Positions 53,934-61,493 of a stretch of DNA of 64,000 nt are shown here, piece after piece. Numbering within the stretch: position 1 is the stretch's first letter; every line of letters begins with the position of its first letter. This DNA comes from an uncultured Celeribacter sp. (lineage in GTDB: Bacteria; Pseudomonadota; Alphaproteobacteria; Rhodobacterales; Rhodobacteraceae). The stretch covers positions 938,001 through 1,002,000 of the forward strand of contig NZ_OY780935.1 in NCBI RefSeq assembly GCF_963675965.1. Reading direction: 5' to 3'. Both the position numbers and the translations under genes were made by a program. The notes under the pieces were generated by a model. It was given only the letters and a program-made list of their open reading frames with translations. It made no database searches and had not been told where the DNA came from.

Positions 53934-54340
53934 CAGCGTTCTCCCTCTTGTGGTCGGCGCGCGATCAGGTCGATTTCGACCAGCGCGCCCACCGCCAGTG
54001 CAGTCACGCCCACTGTGGTGCGTGCCGGCAAGCGGTCTGCCGGGAAGTAGCTTTTGTAGCTCTCGTTGAACAGGGCATAGTCACGTTCGAACTCTGTCAG
54101 GAAACAGCGACATTGCACGATATGCTCTGCCCCCAGCCCCAATTCGGCCAGAATAAGCAGCAGATTGTCCATGACACGCCGCGTCTGCGCCGCGATCCCT
54201 TCGGGCAATGGCGCGTCGGGGGCCTCTGGGTCGGTCGGCATCTGACCGGTCAGAATGACCCAGCCGTCATCCTCCACGGCATGCGAGAAGGGCGCAACCG
54301 GACGCGGGCCGTTGGAAAACATATGGAATTTGGGAGCCAT
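53933..54340 (-). CDS. RidA/YjgF-family protein
   Basis: A 135-residue member of the RidA superfamily, which hydrolyses reactive enamine/imine intermediates or has related roles. Features: FSNGPRPVAPFSHAVEDDGWVILTGQMPTDP near the start, TRRVMDNLLLILAELGLGAEHIVQCRCFLTEFERDYALFNE, and the C-terminal PARTTVGVTALAVGALVEIDLIA with the conserved arginine that binds the substrate carboxylate. One base separates it from the upstream DUF6497 gene and it overlaps the downstream gene. Its role in a propionate operon is unexplained. Confidence 0.88.
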   Translation of the reverse strand: MAPKFHMFSNGPRPVAPFSHAVEDDGWVILTGQMPTDPEAPDAPLPEGIAAQTRRVMDNLLLILAELGLGAEHIVQCRCFLTEFERDYALFNESYKSYFPADRLPARTTVGVTALAVGALVEIDLIARRPQEGER

Positions 54341-54341
54341 G

Positions 54342-54752
54342 TCAGAAGGCCTCCCATTCGCAATGATCCTCGACCGGACTGTAGGCCTCGAAGACCTGCG
54401 TCACATCCGGGTCGGGGTCGGCAAAGGGCACCGGCTCAGAGGCCAGAGAAATCACGATCGTCGACGGCTGGGGCGTACTCAGGCGTGGCAGGGCATAACT
54501 GTCGCAGAGCGCGGCCATATCCGCCTCCAGCGCCTCATAAGGCAAGTCCGCGATATAGGTGGGCAACTGCGGCGCCACGAAGCGAAAGCGGGCCGTCAGC
54601 CCCATGGCCGGATGGTCTGTCACAGTCTCCAGAAAGACAACCGGCTGCCCGGAAGGCACCGACAAGGCCTCGGTCTCGACCGGGGCCTCGGCATATCCGG
54701 CGGCGGCAAGCGCACAGAACGTCAGCGCGACTGGCAACACGTGGCGGGTCAT
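54342..54752 (-). CDS. DUF6497-like exported protein
   Basis: A 136-residue periplasmic protein with a signal peptide (MTRHVLPVALTFCALAAAGYA). The mature part has LSVPSGQPVVFLETVTDHPAMGLTARFRFVAPQL, LCDSYALPRL, TIVISLASEPVPF and the ending VTQVFEAYSPVEDHCEWEAF, a pattern seen in roseobacter proteins grouped as DUF6497. Two cysteines could form a disulfide. The start overlaps the stop of the upstream gene as ATGA. Confidence 0.75.
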   Translation of the reverse strand: MTRHVLPVALTFCALAAAGYAEAPVETEALSVPSGQPVVFLETVTDHPAMGLTARFRFVAPQLPTYIADLPYEALEADMAALCDSYALPRLSTPQPSTIVISLASEPVPFADPDPDVTQVFEAYSPVEDHCEWEAF

Positions 54753-55108
54753 CCTGCGGTCTCCTGTGCGGCATGGCGCACCCAGCGGGCGCGACGGTCT
54801 GGATCGTTCAAAACCGCGCTAAGACGGGTTTCGCATTGCGTTTTCGGGAAACGTCCGGCGACCGCGCCGCCAGCCGTGATGTCCAAATCCGCGCCCACTT
54901 CGTGCAGTTGCACCACGGGCGCGAAACCGCGCAGGCTTTGCAGGGCCCGCCACATGTCCTGCCGCACCTGACGTGCAAGCCGCGTCTTGCGCAGCCCGGC
55001 ACCGCCTTCGATCCGCGTGGTCACGCTGAAATCGAACTGCGGCGGAAGGCGGCGCGCCAGCGTCAGCGCGCCCTCCTCCTTCAGGATATGCCAGCCATCG
55101 CGGGCCAT
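54749..55108 (-). CDS. Small conserved protein downstream of pccB, unknown function
   Basis: A 119-residue basic, probably cytoplasmic protein (GWHILKEEGALTLARRLPPQFDFSVTTRIEGG, then a helical RLARQVRQDMWRALQSLRGF). The ATG is 16 bases after the pccB stop, and the stop overlaps the next start as ATGA, so it belongs to the pccB operon. I do not recognise the family; a role as an assembly or regulatory factor for the carboxylase is only a guess from position. Confidence 0.7.
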   Translation of the reverse strand: MARDGWHILKEEGALTLARRLPPQFDFSVTTRIEGGAGLRKTRLARQVRQDMWRALQSLRGFAPVVQLHEVGADLDITAGGAVAGRFPKTQCETRLSAVLNDPDRRARWVRHAAQETAG

Positions 55109-55123
55109 CAGCTCAGCCCCGGC

Positions 55124-56656
55124 TTACAATGGAATGTTGTCGTGCTTTTTCCACGGGTTCTTCAGCTGCTTGTTACGCAGACTGGCAAAGGCGCGGGCCA
55201 CCCGTTTGCGCGTCGAACGGGGCTGGATCACCTCATCGATGAAGCCACGCTCTGCCGCGACGAAGGGGTTGGCAAACCGGTCTTCGTAGTTCTGCGTATG
55301 AGCTGCGATTTTCGCGGCATCGCCCAGATCGGCGCGGTGGATGATCTCGGTCGCGCCTTTTGCGCCCATCACAGCGATTTCGGCAGTCGGCCAGGCATAG
55401 TTGAAATCGCCGCGCAGGTGTTTGGACGCCATCACGTCATAGGCACCACCATAGGCCTTGCGGGTGATCACGGTCACTTTCGGCACGGTTGCTTCGCCAT
55501 AAGCGAACAGCAGCTTGGCACCGTGCTTGATCACGCCGCCGTATTCTTGGCTGGTTCCCGGCAGGAAGCCCGGTACGTCAACCAGTGTCAGCACCGGAAT
55601 TTCGAACGCGTCGCAGAAGCGCACAAAACGTGCGGCCTTTTTGGAACTATCGATGTCAAGGCAGCCAGCCAGAACCATAGGCTGGTTTGCCACCACACCG
55701 ACCGTCTGACCTTCCAGACGGATGAAGCCGGTGATGATGTTCTTGGCGTGCTCTTCCTGAATTTCGTAGAAATCACCCTCATCAGCAATCTTATGGATCA
55801 CTTCCTTCATGTCGTAGGGCGTGTTCGCATTGTCCGGGATGATCGTGTCCAAAGACGCATCCAAACGGCCCGGTTCGTCAAAGAAGGGACGCACCGGCGC
55901 CTTTTCACGGTTATTGAGCGGCAGGAAGTCCACCAGACGGCGCACTTCGGACAGGGCCTCAACGTCATTGTCGAATGCGCCATCCGCGACCGAAGATTTC
56001 TTGGTATGGGTCGAAGCGCCCCCAAGTTCCTCGGCAGTCACCACCTCATTGGTCACGGTTTTCACAACATCGGGACCGGTGACGAACATGTAAGAGGTGT
56101 CTTTCACCATGAAGATGAAATCCGTCATCGCCGGGGAATAGACCGCGCCGCCGGCGCAGGGCCCCATGATCACGGAGATCTGCGGCACCACGCCCGATGC
56201 CATGATGTTGCGCTGGAACACTTCCGCATAGCCTGCAAGAGAGGCAACGCCTTCCTGGATACGTGCGCCGCCGGAATCGTTGAGCCCGATCACAGGCGCG
56301 CCGTTCTGCACGGCCATATCCATGATTTTGCAAATCTTTTCGGCGTGGGTTTCCGACAGGGACCCGCCGAAAACGGTGAAATCCTGCGAAAACACATAAA
56401 CCATGCGGCCATTGATCGTACCCCAGCCTGTCACGACACCGTCGCCATAGGGCTGCGACGCCTCCATCCCGAAGTCGGTGCAGCGGTGCGTCTTGAACAT
56501 GTCGAATTCTTCAAAGCTGCCTTCATCCAGCAGCAGTTCGATCCGCTCGCGCGCTGTCAGTTTACCCTTGGCGTGCTGGCTGTCGATGCGCTTCTGCCCG
56601 CCTCCCAGACGGGCATCGTCGCGGCGGTCGTGAAGTTCTTTGATAATATCTTTCAC
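55124..56656 (-). CDS. pccB: Propionyl-CoA carboxylase beta (carboxyltransferase) subunit
   Basis: A 510-residue carboxyltransferase. It begins KDIIKELHDRRDDARLGGGQKRIDSQHAKGKLTARERI, contains the acyl-CoA oxyanion loops GLNDSGGARIQEGVASLAGY and IMGPCAGGAVYSPAMTDFIFM, and the biotin-binding VDVPGFLPGTSQEYGGVIKHGAKLL. Aspartate and substrate features fit PccB rather than AccD. The start is a GTG at 56656 with AGGAGG exactly 8 bases upstream; the frame is open 19 codons further but without support. TTTGC half-sites lie 75-120 bases upstream. First gene of a five-gene operon. Confidence 0.96.
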   Translation of the reverse strand: MKDIIKELHDRRDDARLGGGQKRIDSQHAKGKLTARERIELLLDEGSFEEFDMFKTHRCTDFGMEASQPYGDGVVTGWGTINGRMVYVFSQDFTVFGGSLSETHAEKICKIMDMAVQNGAPVIGLNDSGGARIQEGVASLAGYAEVFQRNIMASGVVPQISVIMGPCAGGAVYSPAMTDFIFMVKDTSYMFVTGPDVVKTVTNEVVTAEELGGASTHTKKSSVADGAFDNDVEALSEVRRLVDFLPLNNREKAPVRPFFDEPGRLDASLDTIIPDNANTPYDMKEVIHKIADEGDFYEIQEEHAKNIITGFIRLEGQTVGVVANQPMVLAGCLDIDSSKKAARFVRFCDAFEIPVLTLVDVPGFLPGTSQEYGGVIKHGAKLLFAYGEATVPKVTVITRKAYGGAYDVMASKHLRGDFNYAWPTAEIAVMGAKGATEIIHRADLGDAAKIAAHTQNYEDRFANPFVAAERGFIDEVIQPRSTRKRVARAFASLRNKQLKNPWKKHDNIPL

Positions 56657-56728
56657 GGGTGGGGCCTCCTCGTCATTTCCGCAACACCTTACGCGCGCAG
56701 TTCTCTCTGTCAAAGAAGAGTCTGGCAG

Positions 56729-56778
56729 ATTTGCAAATCATGCAAACAATTCGCACTGAATAATGCAAATCCGCAAAC
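56729..56778 (-). promoter_or_regulatory. Candidate PccR-binding half-sites upstream of pccB
   Basis: The 206-base pccB/MFS divergent gap holds a perfect palindrome ATTTGCAAAT (56729-56738), followed by ATGCAAA (56740-56746), ATGCAAAT (56763-56770) and CCGCAAAC (56771-56778). In Rhodobacter sphaeroides, PccR acts at a TTTGCAAA-X4-TTTGCAAA motif before pccB. Here one half-site is perfect and the others are partial, and spacing differs (GCA repeats 9 and 8 bases apart), so the arrangement is similar but not identical. Confidence 0.6.
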
Positions 56779-56864
56779 ATTCACCAGAAACGCGGGGCAC
56801 CCTGTGCGCAAAGCGCAGCATATTCGCGGTAGACACATACCCCTGCGCAACTATTGTGGCGCCT

Positions 56865-58094
56865 ATGTCGACACACACCAGCTCCAAGCCCGTGGTGCGC
56901 TTCCTCGACCGAAGCACTCCACCGCATATCTTCACCCTTGTGCTCATGGCCGGTCTCGCCGCCATGACCATCAACGTGTTCCTGCCTGCTCTGCCGGAAA
57001 TGACCGCGCATTTCGGCACACAATACCGCGTCATGCAGCTTTCGGTGGCAATCTTTCTGGCAGTCAACGCAGCTTTGCAGTTGGTCATCGGCCCGCTGTC
57101 AGACCGCTACGGGCGACGCCCCGTTCTGATCACCGGCATCCTCATCTTTCTGGCCGCCACGCTGGGTGCCATTTACGCGCCTTCGGCAGAGGCTTTTCTG
57201 GTCCTGCGCGCCGCGCAGGCCGGGATCGTGACCGCCATGGTGCTGTCGCGCGCCATCGTCCGCGACATGGTCCCCGGCGAAGAGGCTGCGCAAATGATTG
57301 CCTATGTGACCATGGGCATGTCTTTGGTGCCCATGGTCGCCCCTTCGGTCGGCGGCATCCTTACTGCGCAATTTGGCTGGGAAAGCTGTTTCTGGCTGCT
57401 TATAGGCGTGGGCGTCCTTCTGCTTTTGCTGGTAATTTTCGACTCCGGCGAAACCGCGCCCAAAAGCACGGGAACCATGCGCGACACGCTCAAAGGCTTC
57501 CCGGAGCTGCTGCGCTCACAACGCTTTCTGGGATATGCGCTCTCTGCGGCCACGGCCTCCGGCGCCTATTTCGCCTTTCTCGGCGGCGCACCCTTCGTAG
57601 GCAGCACCCTCTTTGGCCTGTCCGAAGACCATCTGGGCCTCTATATGGCAGCCCCCGCGGTAGGGTATTTCTTTGGCAATTTCCTGGCAGGACGCTTCTC
57701 GACCCGGCTGGGCATGAACCCCATGATCCTGATTGGCGCCAGCGTCAGCACGCTGGGCATCTTCGTGTCCCTACTGCTGTTCCTGGCCGGCCAAGCGACA
57801 GTGGAAAGCTTCTTCGCCTTCATTACCCTTGTCGGCCTCGGCAACGGGCTGCAACTGCCCAATTCCATCGCAGGCTCGCTGTCGGTGCGCCCGCATCTGG
57901 CCGGGACCGCTGCAGGCCTTGGCGGGGCGATGTACATTGGCGGCGGCGCGGTCCTTTCAGCGCTTGCTGGCTCGGTCCTGACGGTCGAAGGCGGGGCCAC
58001 CCCCCTGCTGGTGATCATGCTCTGCGCCTCAGCCTCGTCGATTCTGGCCGCGCTCTGGGTCGTGCTGCGCGAACGGCGACTGACGCGCGGCTAA
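56865..58094 (+). CDS. MFS transporter, Bcr/CflA type
   Basis: A 409-residue exporter with twelve membrane segments. The drug:H+ antiporter motifs are visible: MTINVFLPALPEM at helix 1, GPLSDRYGRRPVLI (motif A, GxLxDRxGRRxxL), LVLRAAQAGIVTAMVLSRAIVRD, and the motif C-like region of helix 5 (MSLVPMVAPSVGGIL). Resembles Bcr/CflA multidrug exporters. The start at 56865 removes a non-conserved open stretch upstream. It sits between pccB (divergent) and pccR (same strand, 88 bases) and could share the TTTGC region; whether it exports an organic acid is not known. Confidence 0.88.
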   Translation: MSTHTSSKPVVRFLDRSTPPHIFTLVLMAGLAAMTINVFLPALPEMTAHFGTQYRVMQLSVAIFLAVNAALQLVIGPLSDRYGRRPVLITGILIFLAATLGAIYAPSAEAFLVLRAAQAGIVTAMVLSRAIVRDMVPGEEAAQMIAYVTMGMSLVPMVAPSVGGILTAQFGWESCFWLLIGVGVLLLLLVIFDSGETAPKSTGTMRDTLKGFPELLRSQRFLGYALSAATASGAYFAFLGGAPFVGSTLFGLSEDHLGLYMAAPAVGYFFGNFLAGRFSTRLGMNPMILIGASVSTLGIFVSLLLFLAGQATVESFFAFITLVGLGNGLQLPNSIAGSLSVRPHLAGTAAGLGGAMYIGGGAVLSALAGSVLTVEGGATPLLVIMLCASASSILAALWVVLRERRLTRG

Positions 58095-58131
58095 GCACGC
58101 GCTCCGGCACATCTCCCCCTTGCGTCACACG

Positions 58132-58161
58132 ATTTGCAGTGGCAAACCTTGATTTGCAAAA
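58132..58161 (+). promoter_or_regulatory. Candidate PccR autoregulatory site
   Basis: Just before pccR the sequence holds TTTGCAGTGGCAAA (58133-58146), a dyad TTTGC-N4-GCAAA, and a perfect TTTGCAAA (58153-58160), 22 bases before the start codon. The two TTTGC elements begin 20 bases apart, about two helical turns. The overlap with the likely promoter suggests autoregulation. Confidence 0.6.
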
Positions 58162-58182
58162 GCCTTGTGACGTGAGGGAATG

Positions 58183-59580
58183 ATGGCCCAGCAAAAACTC
58201 TACGCCGGCGCGAAACTGCGCGAAACCCGCACCCGCCTTGGCCTGACACAACGCGCCTTTGCCGAAAAGCTCGGGGTCTCCCTGCCCTATCTGAACCAGA
58301 TGGAGAACAACAATCGCCCGGTCTCCACCGGCGTGATTTTGGCGCTGGCGCAGGAATTCGGCTTTGATGTCACGGAACTCAGTTCCGGCGATGCGGAACG
58401 GATGGTCACAGACATGCGCGAAGCCCTCGCCGACCCGGTCTTTTCCGATGGCGCACCGCCGCTGGCGGATCTACGCCTGGCCGCCTCGAATGCGCCCGCA
58501 CTGGCCCGGGCTTTTCTGGAACTGCATCGCGCCTATCGGCAGACCACCGAGCGCTTGGCCTCCATGGACGAGGCGCTGGATCGCGAAGACAGCCCGGCCC
58601 GACCCAGCCCCTGGGAAGAGGTGCGTGACTTCTTTCACTATTGTGACAATTATATCGATGCCGTGGACCGCGCCGCAGAAAACTTTGCCCGCTCGCACCG
58701 CGATCATCGCAGCGTGGTGAAAGCCGCCGTCGACACATTGAGTCGCCATGGGATCACCCTACGCAGCGGCGATAAGGAATTGCGCCATTTCGACCCGGAA
58801 CGACGCGAGCTGACGATTTCCGCCCGCGCCTCAGGGCCGACGCGCAGTTTTCAGATTCTGCACCAGCTGGCGCTGGTCACGCAGGGGAAATTGCTGGATG
58901 CCACCCTGGATCTGGCACGGTTTCAAACCGAAGACGCCCGGCAAATCGCCCGCATCGGGCTGGCCAACTATTTTGCGGGTGCGGCGCTCCTGCCCTACAC
59001 CGAATTCCTGTCCCGCGCGCAGGAAGCGCGTCACGACCTCGAGATTCTCGCCGAACAGTTCGGGGCCTCCATCGAACAGGTCGGCCATCGGCTGTCCACG
59101 CTGCAGCGCCCCGGCGCAAAAGGCATTCCCTTCTATTTCGTCCGCGTCGATCAGGCCGGCACGATTACCAAACGCCATTCAGCCACACGGCTGCAATTTG
59201 CGCGCTACGGCGGCGCCTGCCCGCTTTGGAACGTCCATCAGGCCTTCGAGCGCCCCGGACACTTCCTGCGCCAGCTGGCCGAGACACCCGACGGCGTGCG
59301 CTACCTTTCGATCGCACGCGATATCTCCAAGCCCGGAGGCGCCTTCCACGCGCCCGTACGGCGCTACGCCATCGGTCTGGGTTGCGAAGTCACCCATGCC
59401 TCGGAACTCGTCTATGCCGACGATCTGGACGTCACCAAACCTGCCGCTTTTGAACCGATCGGGATCTCTTGCCGGATCTGCGAACGACGCAACTGCCATC
59501 AGCGCTCTGTTCCGCCGCTAGAACACCGGCTTCGGATTGATCCGAACAACCGTGACATCCTGCCCTACAGCATCGACTAG
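58183..59580 (+). CDS. pccR: PccR-type short-chain fatty acyl-CoA regulator (ScfR family)
   Basis: A 465-residue regulator. Residues about 6-62 are an XRE helix-turn-helix (LYAGAKLRETRTRLGLTQRAFAEKLGVSLPYLNQMENNNRPVS). A central domain with ISARASGPTRSFQILHQLALVTQG and GLANYFAGAALLPYTEF resembles an ImmA-type metallopeptidase fold lacking the HExxH. The C-terminal region (GGACPLWNVHQAFERPGHF, then ISCRICERRNCHQRSVPP) is the DUF2083 module typical of ScfR proteins. In R. sphaeroides PccR controls pccB and senses an acyl-CoA; position and binding sites here fit that role. An ATG one codon upstream is the alternative start. Confidence 0.9.
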   Translation: MAQQKLYAGAKLRETRTRLGLTQRAFAEKLGVSLPYLNQMENNNRPVSTGVILALAQEFGFDVTELSSGDAERMVTDMREALADPVFSDGAPPLADLRLAASNAPALARAFLELHRAYRQTTERLASMDEALDREDSPARPSPWEEVRDFFHYCDNYIDAVDRAAENFARSHRDHRSVVKAAVDTLSRHGITLRSGDKELRHFDPERRELTISARASGPTRSFQILHQLALVTQGKLLDATLDLARFQTEDARQIARIGLANYFAGAALLPYTEFLSRAQEARHDLEILAEQFGASIEQVGHRLSTLQRPGAKGIPFYFVRVDQAGTITKRHSATRLQFARYGGACPLWNVHQAFERPGHFLRQLAETPDGVRYLSIARDISKPGGAFHAPVRRYAIGLGCEVTHASELVYADDLDVTKPAAFEPIGISCRICERRNCHQRSVPPLEHRLRIDPNNRDILPYSID

Positions 59581-59674
59581 AGGGCGGGAGGCGCACCACA
59601 GGCAGGCGCGATCAAAGTCAGCGGGCACAGCAAGCTGCGTCTTTATTCTCAGGAATGTCATTCAAGGAGGAAAG

Positions 59675-59751
59675 TGGCGCGGTTGACGGGGCTCGAACCC
59701 GCGACCTCCGGCGTGACAGGCCGGCACTCTAACCAGCTGAGCTACAACCGC
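59675..59751 (-). tRNA. tRNA-Asp (GTC), copy 1
   Basis: The minus strand gives GCGGTTGTAGCTCAGC..., with anticodon stem CCGGC, loop CTGTCAC (anticodon GTC), stem GCCGG, T arm GCGGGTTCGAGCCCCGT and acceptor 3' strand CAACCGC-G followed by an encoded CCA. All arms pair. It differs from copy 2 by one base in the D arm. Confidence 0.95.
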
Positions 59752-59804
59752 GCATGCCTTTCGGCAGGTGTCTTTCGACGGCCCCTAGGGGCATATGGGC
59801 AGCG

Positions 59805-59881
59805 TGGCGCGGTTGACGGGGCTCGAACCCGCGACCTCCGGCGTGACAGGCCGGCACTCTAACCAACTGAGCTACAACCGC
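59805..59881 (-). tRNA. tRNA-Asp (GTC), copy 2
   Basis: Identical to the copy at 59675 except GTTGG in place of GCTGG in the D arm. Acceptor, anticodon (GTC) and T arms pair and CCA is encoded. The 53-base spacer suggests a shared transcript, copy 2 being upstream on the minus strand. Confidence 0.95.
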
Positions 59882-60272
59882 TCGCTACCCGTCCGGGTCG
59901 CCCCGAACGTGAGGGGCGTTCTATGGCCGCCGCGCAGGCTCGTCAAGCGCGGAATCAAAGAAAAGTGACAGCGCGGTCAAAAAAATCATTTCGTCCCGAA
60001 ATACGGGGACATTTTTGCTGAACAGTCGCCGGTCACAAGACCGATAAAAGCCGTCTTTGCCACCAACGGCAACTCCCCCCAACGCTGCACACATCAAAAC
60101 AACGAGCCCCCTTGAAAAAAGGAAAAATCTTTTCCAAATCGTAAGATAAAGGAGACTTCTACTGAGTTTTCCGCGTTCTTGTCTCGACCATTTCAGGTCT
60201 TCATGATAGCTATCTTCAGTCGCACTCTCGTTGGTTCCCGCGGCTAACATGGCAGTTTTTTACGAGGTCTCC
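59882..60272. other. Intergenic region between tRNA-Asp pair and XRE regulator
   Basis: About 390 bases. It should carry the tRNA promoter (minus) and the regulator promoter (plus). A 109-codon minus-strand frame covers most of it but lacks a ribosome site and family features. No repeat duplicating the tRNA 3' end, which would mark an attachment site, is seen here. Confidence 0.45.
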
Positions 60273-61079
60273 ATGAATTCCCAGTACTTTTCTCAGAATT
60301 TACGCACACTTCTGCAGAAATACGCGTCCTTGGCAGAGGGGGCACGGATCATCGGCATCAATCGCCAACAGTTGAACAAATATCTCAACGGCTCCAGCTT
60401 TCCCTCGGCACGTACCCTGAATCGCATTGCCTCAGCGCTCGATGTGAACCTGGATATGCTGCTTGCAGAACCTCTGGCAGTCGAACGCGCTGTTCAGCAA
60501 CAGCAGACCCCGCCCACGCGGCTGGAAGGGGAACTGCAGGACGCGTTCAATCTATCGATTGCACGCAGCATTCGTGACGAGCAGATACTGGCCAGCTGCT
60601 GCGGAGACTACATCGCCTTTCATCGCACCGGGGCGTCCCAGCGCTATCTCATTGCCAGTTACATGCGCATCTATCAGCGCAATCAAAAGACCTTCGTCAA
60701 ATCTCTGGTAACCCTGCGTCGACGTCACGGCGCCTTTCTGGGCCAGCAGGTCCACAAACACGAATCCATTGCCATACTGAATTCCGGATGTTTGCACCTG
60801 CTGCGGAACTCGCGACTGGCAGGCGATGACACCGATCTGGGCCTCATGATCCTGAACATGAGCCGCCTGTCGAGTGATCGCTATCTCTTCGGGCACACCC
60901 TGACCACGAGCATCAGCGAAATCGGGCGCATCGTGCCCTCACCTGTCGTGCTGAAAAAAGTCTCCGGAAATGTCCTGCGCATCTTTCGTGACCAATGCGG
61001 CCCCTGGGAAATAACCGATCCGAAACTAGATGCCCGGGTGCGCGACATCTTCACGGAAAACTCGGCCGTGCTGGCCTGA
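60273..61079 (+). CDS. XRE-type helix-turn-helix regulator, orphan
   Basis: A 268-residue protein. Residues about 8-66 form an XRE-type HTH (LRTLLQKYASLAEGARIIGINRQQLNKYLNGSSFPSARTLNRIASALDV). The remaining 190 residues (FNLSIARSIRDEQILASCCGDYIAFHRTGASQRYLIASYMRIYQ, then ILNSGCLHLLRNSRLAG, LMILNMSRLSSDRYLFGHTLTTS) look like a ligand-binding or dimerisation domain that I do not recognise. The start MNSQYFSQNLR at 60273 has CGAGG about 6 bases upstream; TTG and ATG starts further up are weaker. It stands alone between the tRNAs and the AT-rich tract. Confidence 0.82.
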   Translation: MNSQYFSQNLRTLLQKYASLAEGARIIGINRQQLNKYLNGSSFPSARTLNRIASALDVNLDMLLAEPLAVERAVQQQQTPPTRLEGELQDAFNLSIARSIRDEQILASCCGDYIAFHRTGASQRYLIASYMRIYQRNQKTFVKSLVTLRRRHGAFLGQQVHKHESIAILNSGCLHLLRNSRLAGDDTDLGLMILNMSRLSSDRYLFGHTLTTSISEIGRIVPSPVVLKKVSGNVLRIFRDQCGPWEITDPKLDARVRDIFTENSAVLA

Positions 61080-61493
61080 GGTCCCCGCGTCCTGCGGCAT
61101 CCCGGACAGAGCTTGGCAAGGGAGCACCTCGCCCCTCTCAGGATACGCGTTGGGACGCCCACTGCAGTCCAAGCGCATAGGCCCCTGCCGCACTCACGAG
61201 CGCCCCACGACCACGGTCAGCGCCAGAATGGTCCAGCTGATCCAATCCACACCGGGCATGCTAGGCAGTCCTGAAAAAATTTAGGCTGTTCACGACAGCA
61301 CGCGCCACAGGACCGGCAACTAAATGCCCAAAACCAGAGACTTGCCTACCCTGCAGAAAGATTTATCGTTACATCAGTTCCAAATCCCATTCAGGAAAAC
61401 TAGAAGTGTTCCTAAGAAATGAAACATGTTGCATCGCGCAGGTCCCCATACGCCTCAGGCGTTAGAATAATTTTTAAAAGGTGACAGAGTACA
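61080..61493. other. Intergenic region at the edge of the AT-rich tract
   Basis: About 410 bases with a frameshifted small ORF on the minus strand (61138-61259) and then a shift to AT-rich sequence from about 61270. A+T-rich stretches before 61494 (AATAATTTTTAAAAGG) may be part of the promoter of the fusion gene. No inverted terminal repeats or integrase fragment are visible. Confidence 0.45.
61138..61259 (-). pseudogene. Frameshifted small membrane ORF remnant
   Basis: The minus strand ATG at 61259 gives MPGVDWISWTILALTVVVG and then leaves frame at a G run (GTGGGGCGC). Adding one base restores ALVSAAGAYALGLQWASQRVS and a stop at 61138, together a plausible 41-residue single-helix membrane protein. 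As it stands, the frame is broken. Could be chance. Confidence 0.3.

Noticed and set aside
53948..58183. 1411-codon plus-strand frame
   Set aside because: Antisense to the ridA-pccB cluster and then an out-of-phase reading of the MFS gene; composition is His/Arg-rich and no domain is present. It reflects high G+C third-position bias.
59674..59862. 62-codon plus-strand frame reading GLEPATSGVTGRHSNQLSYNRA
   Set aside because: It is the antisense reading of the two tRNA-Asp genes, a well-known spurious ORF type.
59675..59881. Direct repeat of about 75 bases taken as a possible attachment-site pair
   Set aside because: The repeats are two complete functional tRNA genes with full pairing, not a tRNA plus truncated 3' copy.
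59921..60250. 109-codon minus-strand frame between the tRNAs and the XRE gene
   Set aside because: No ribosome site, no family features, and it occupies the region expected to hold the divergent promoters.
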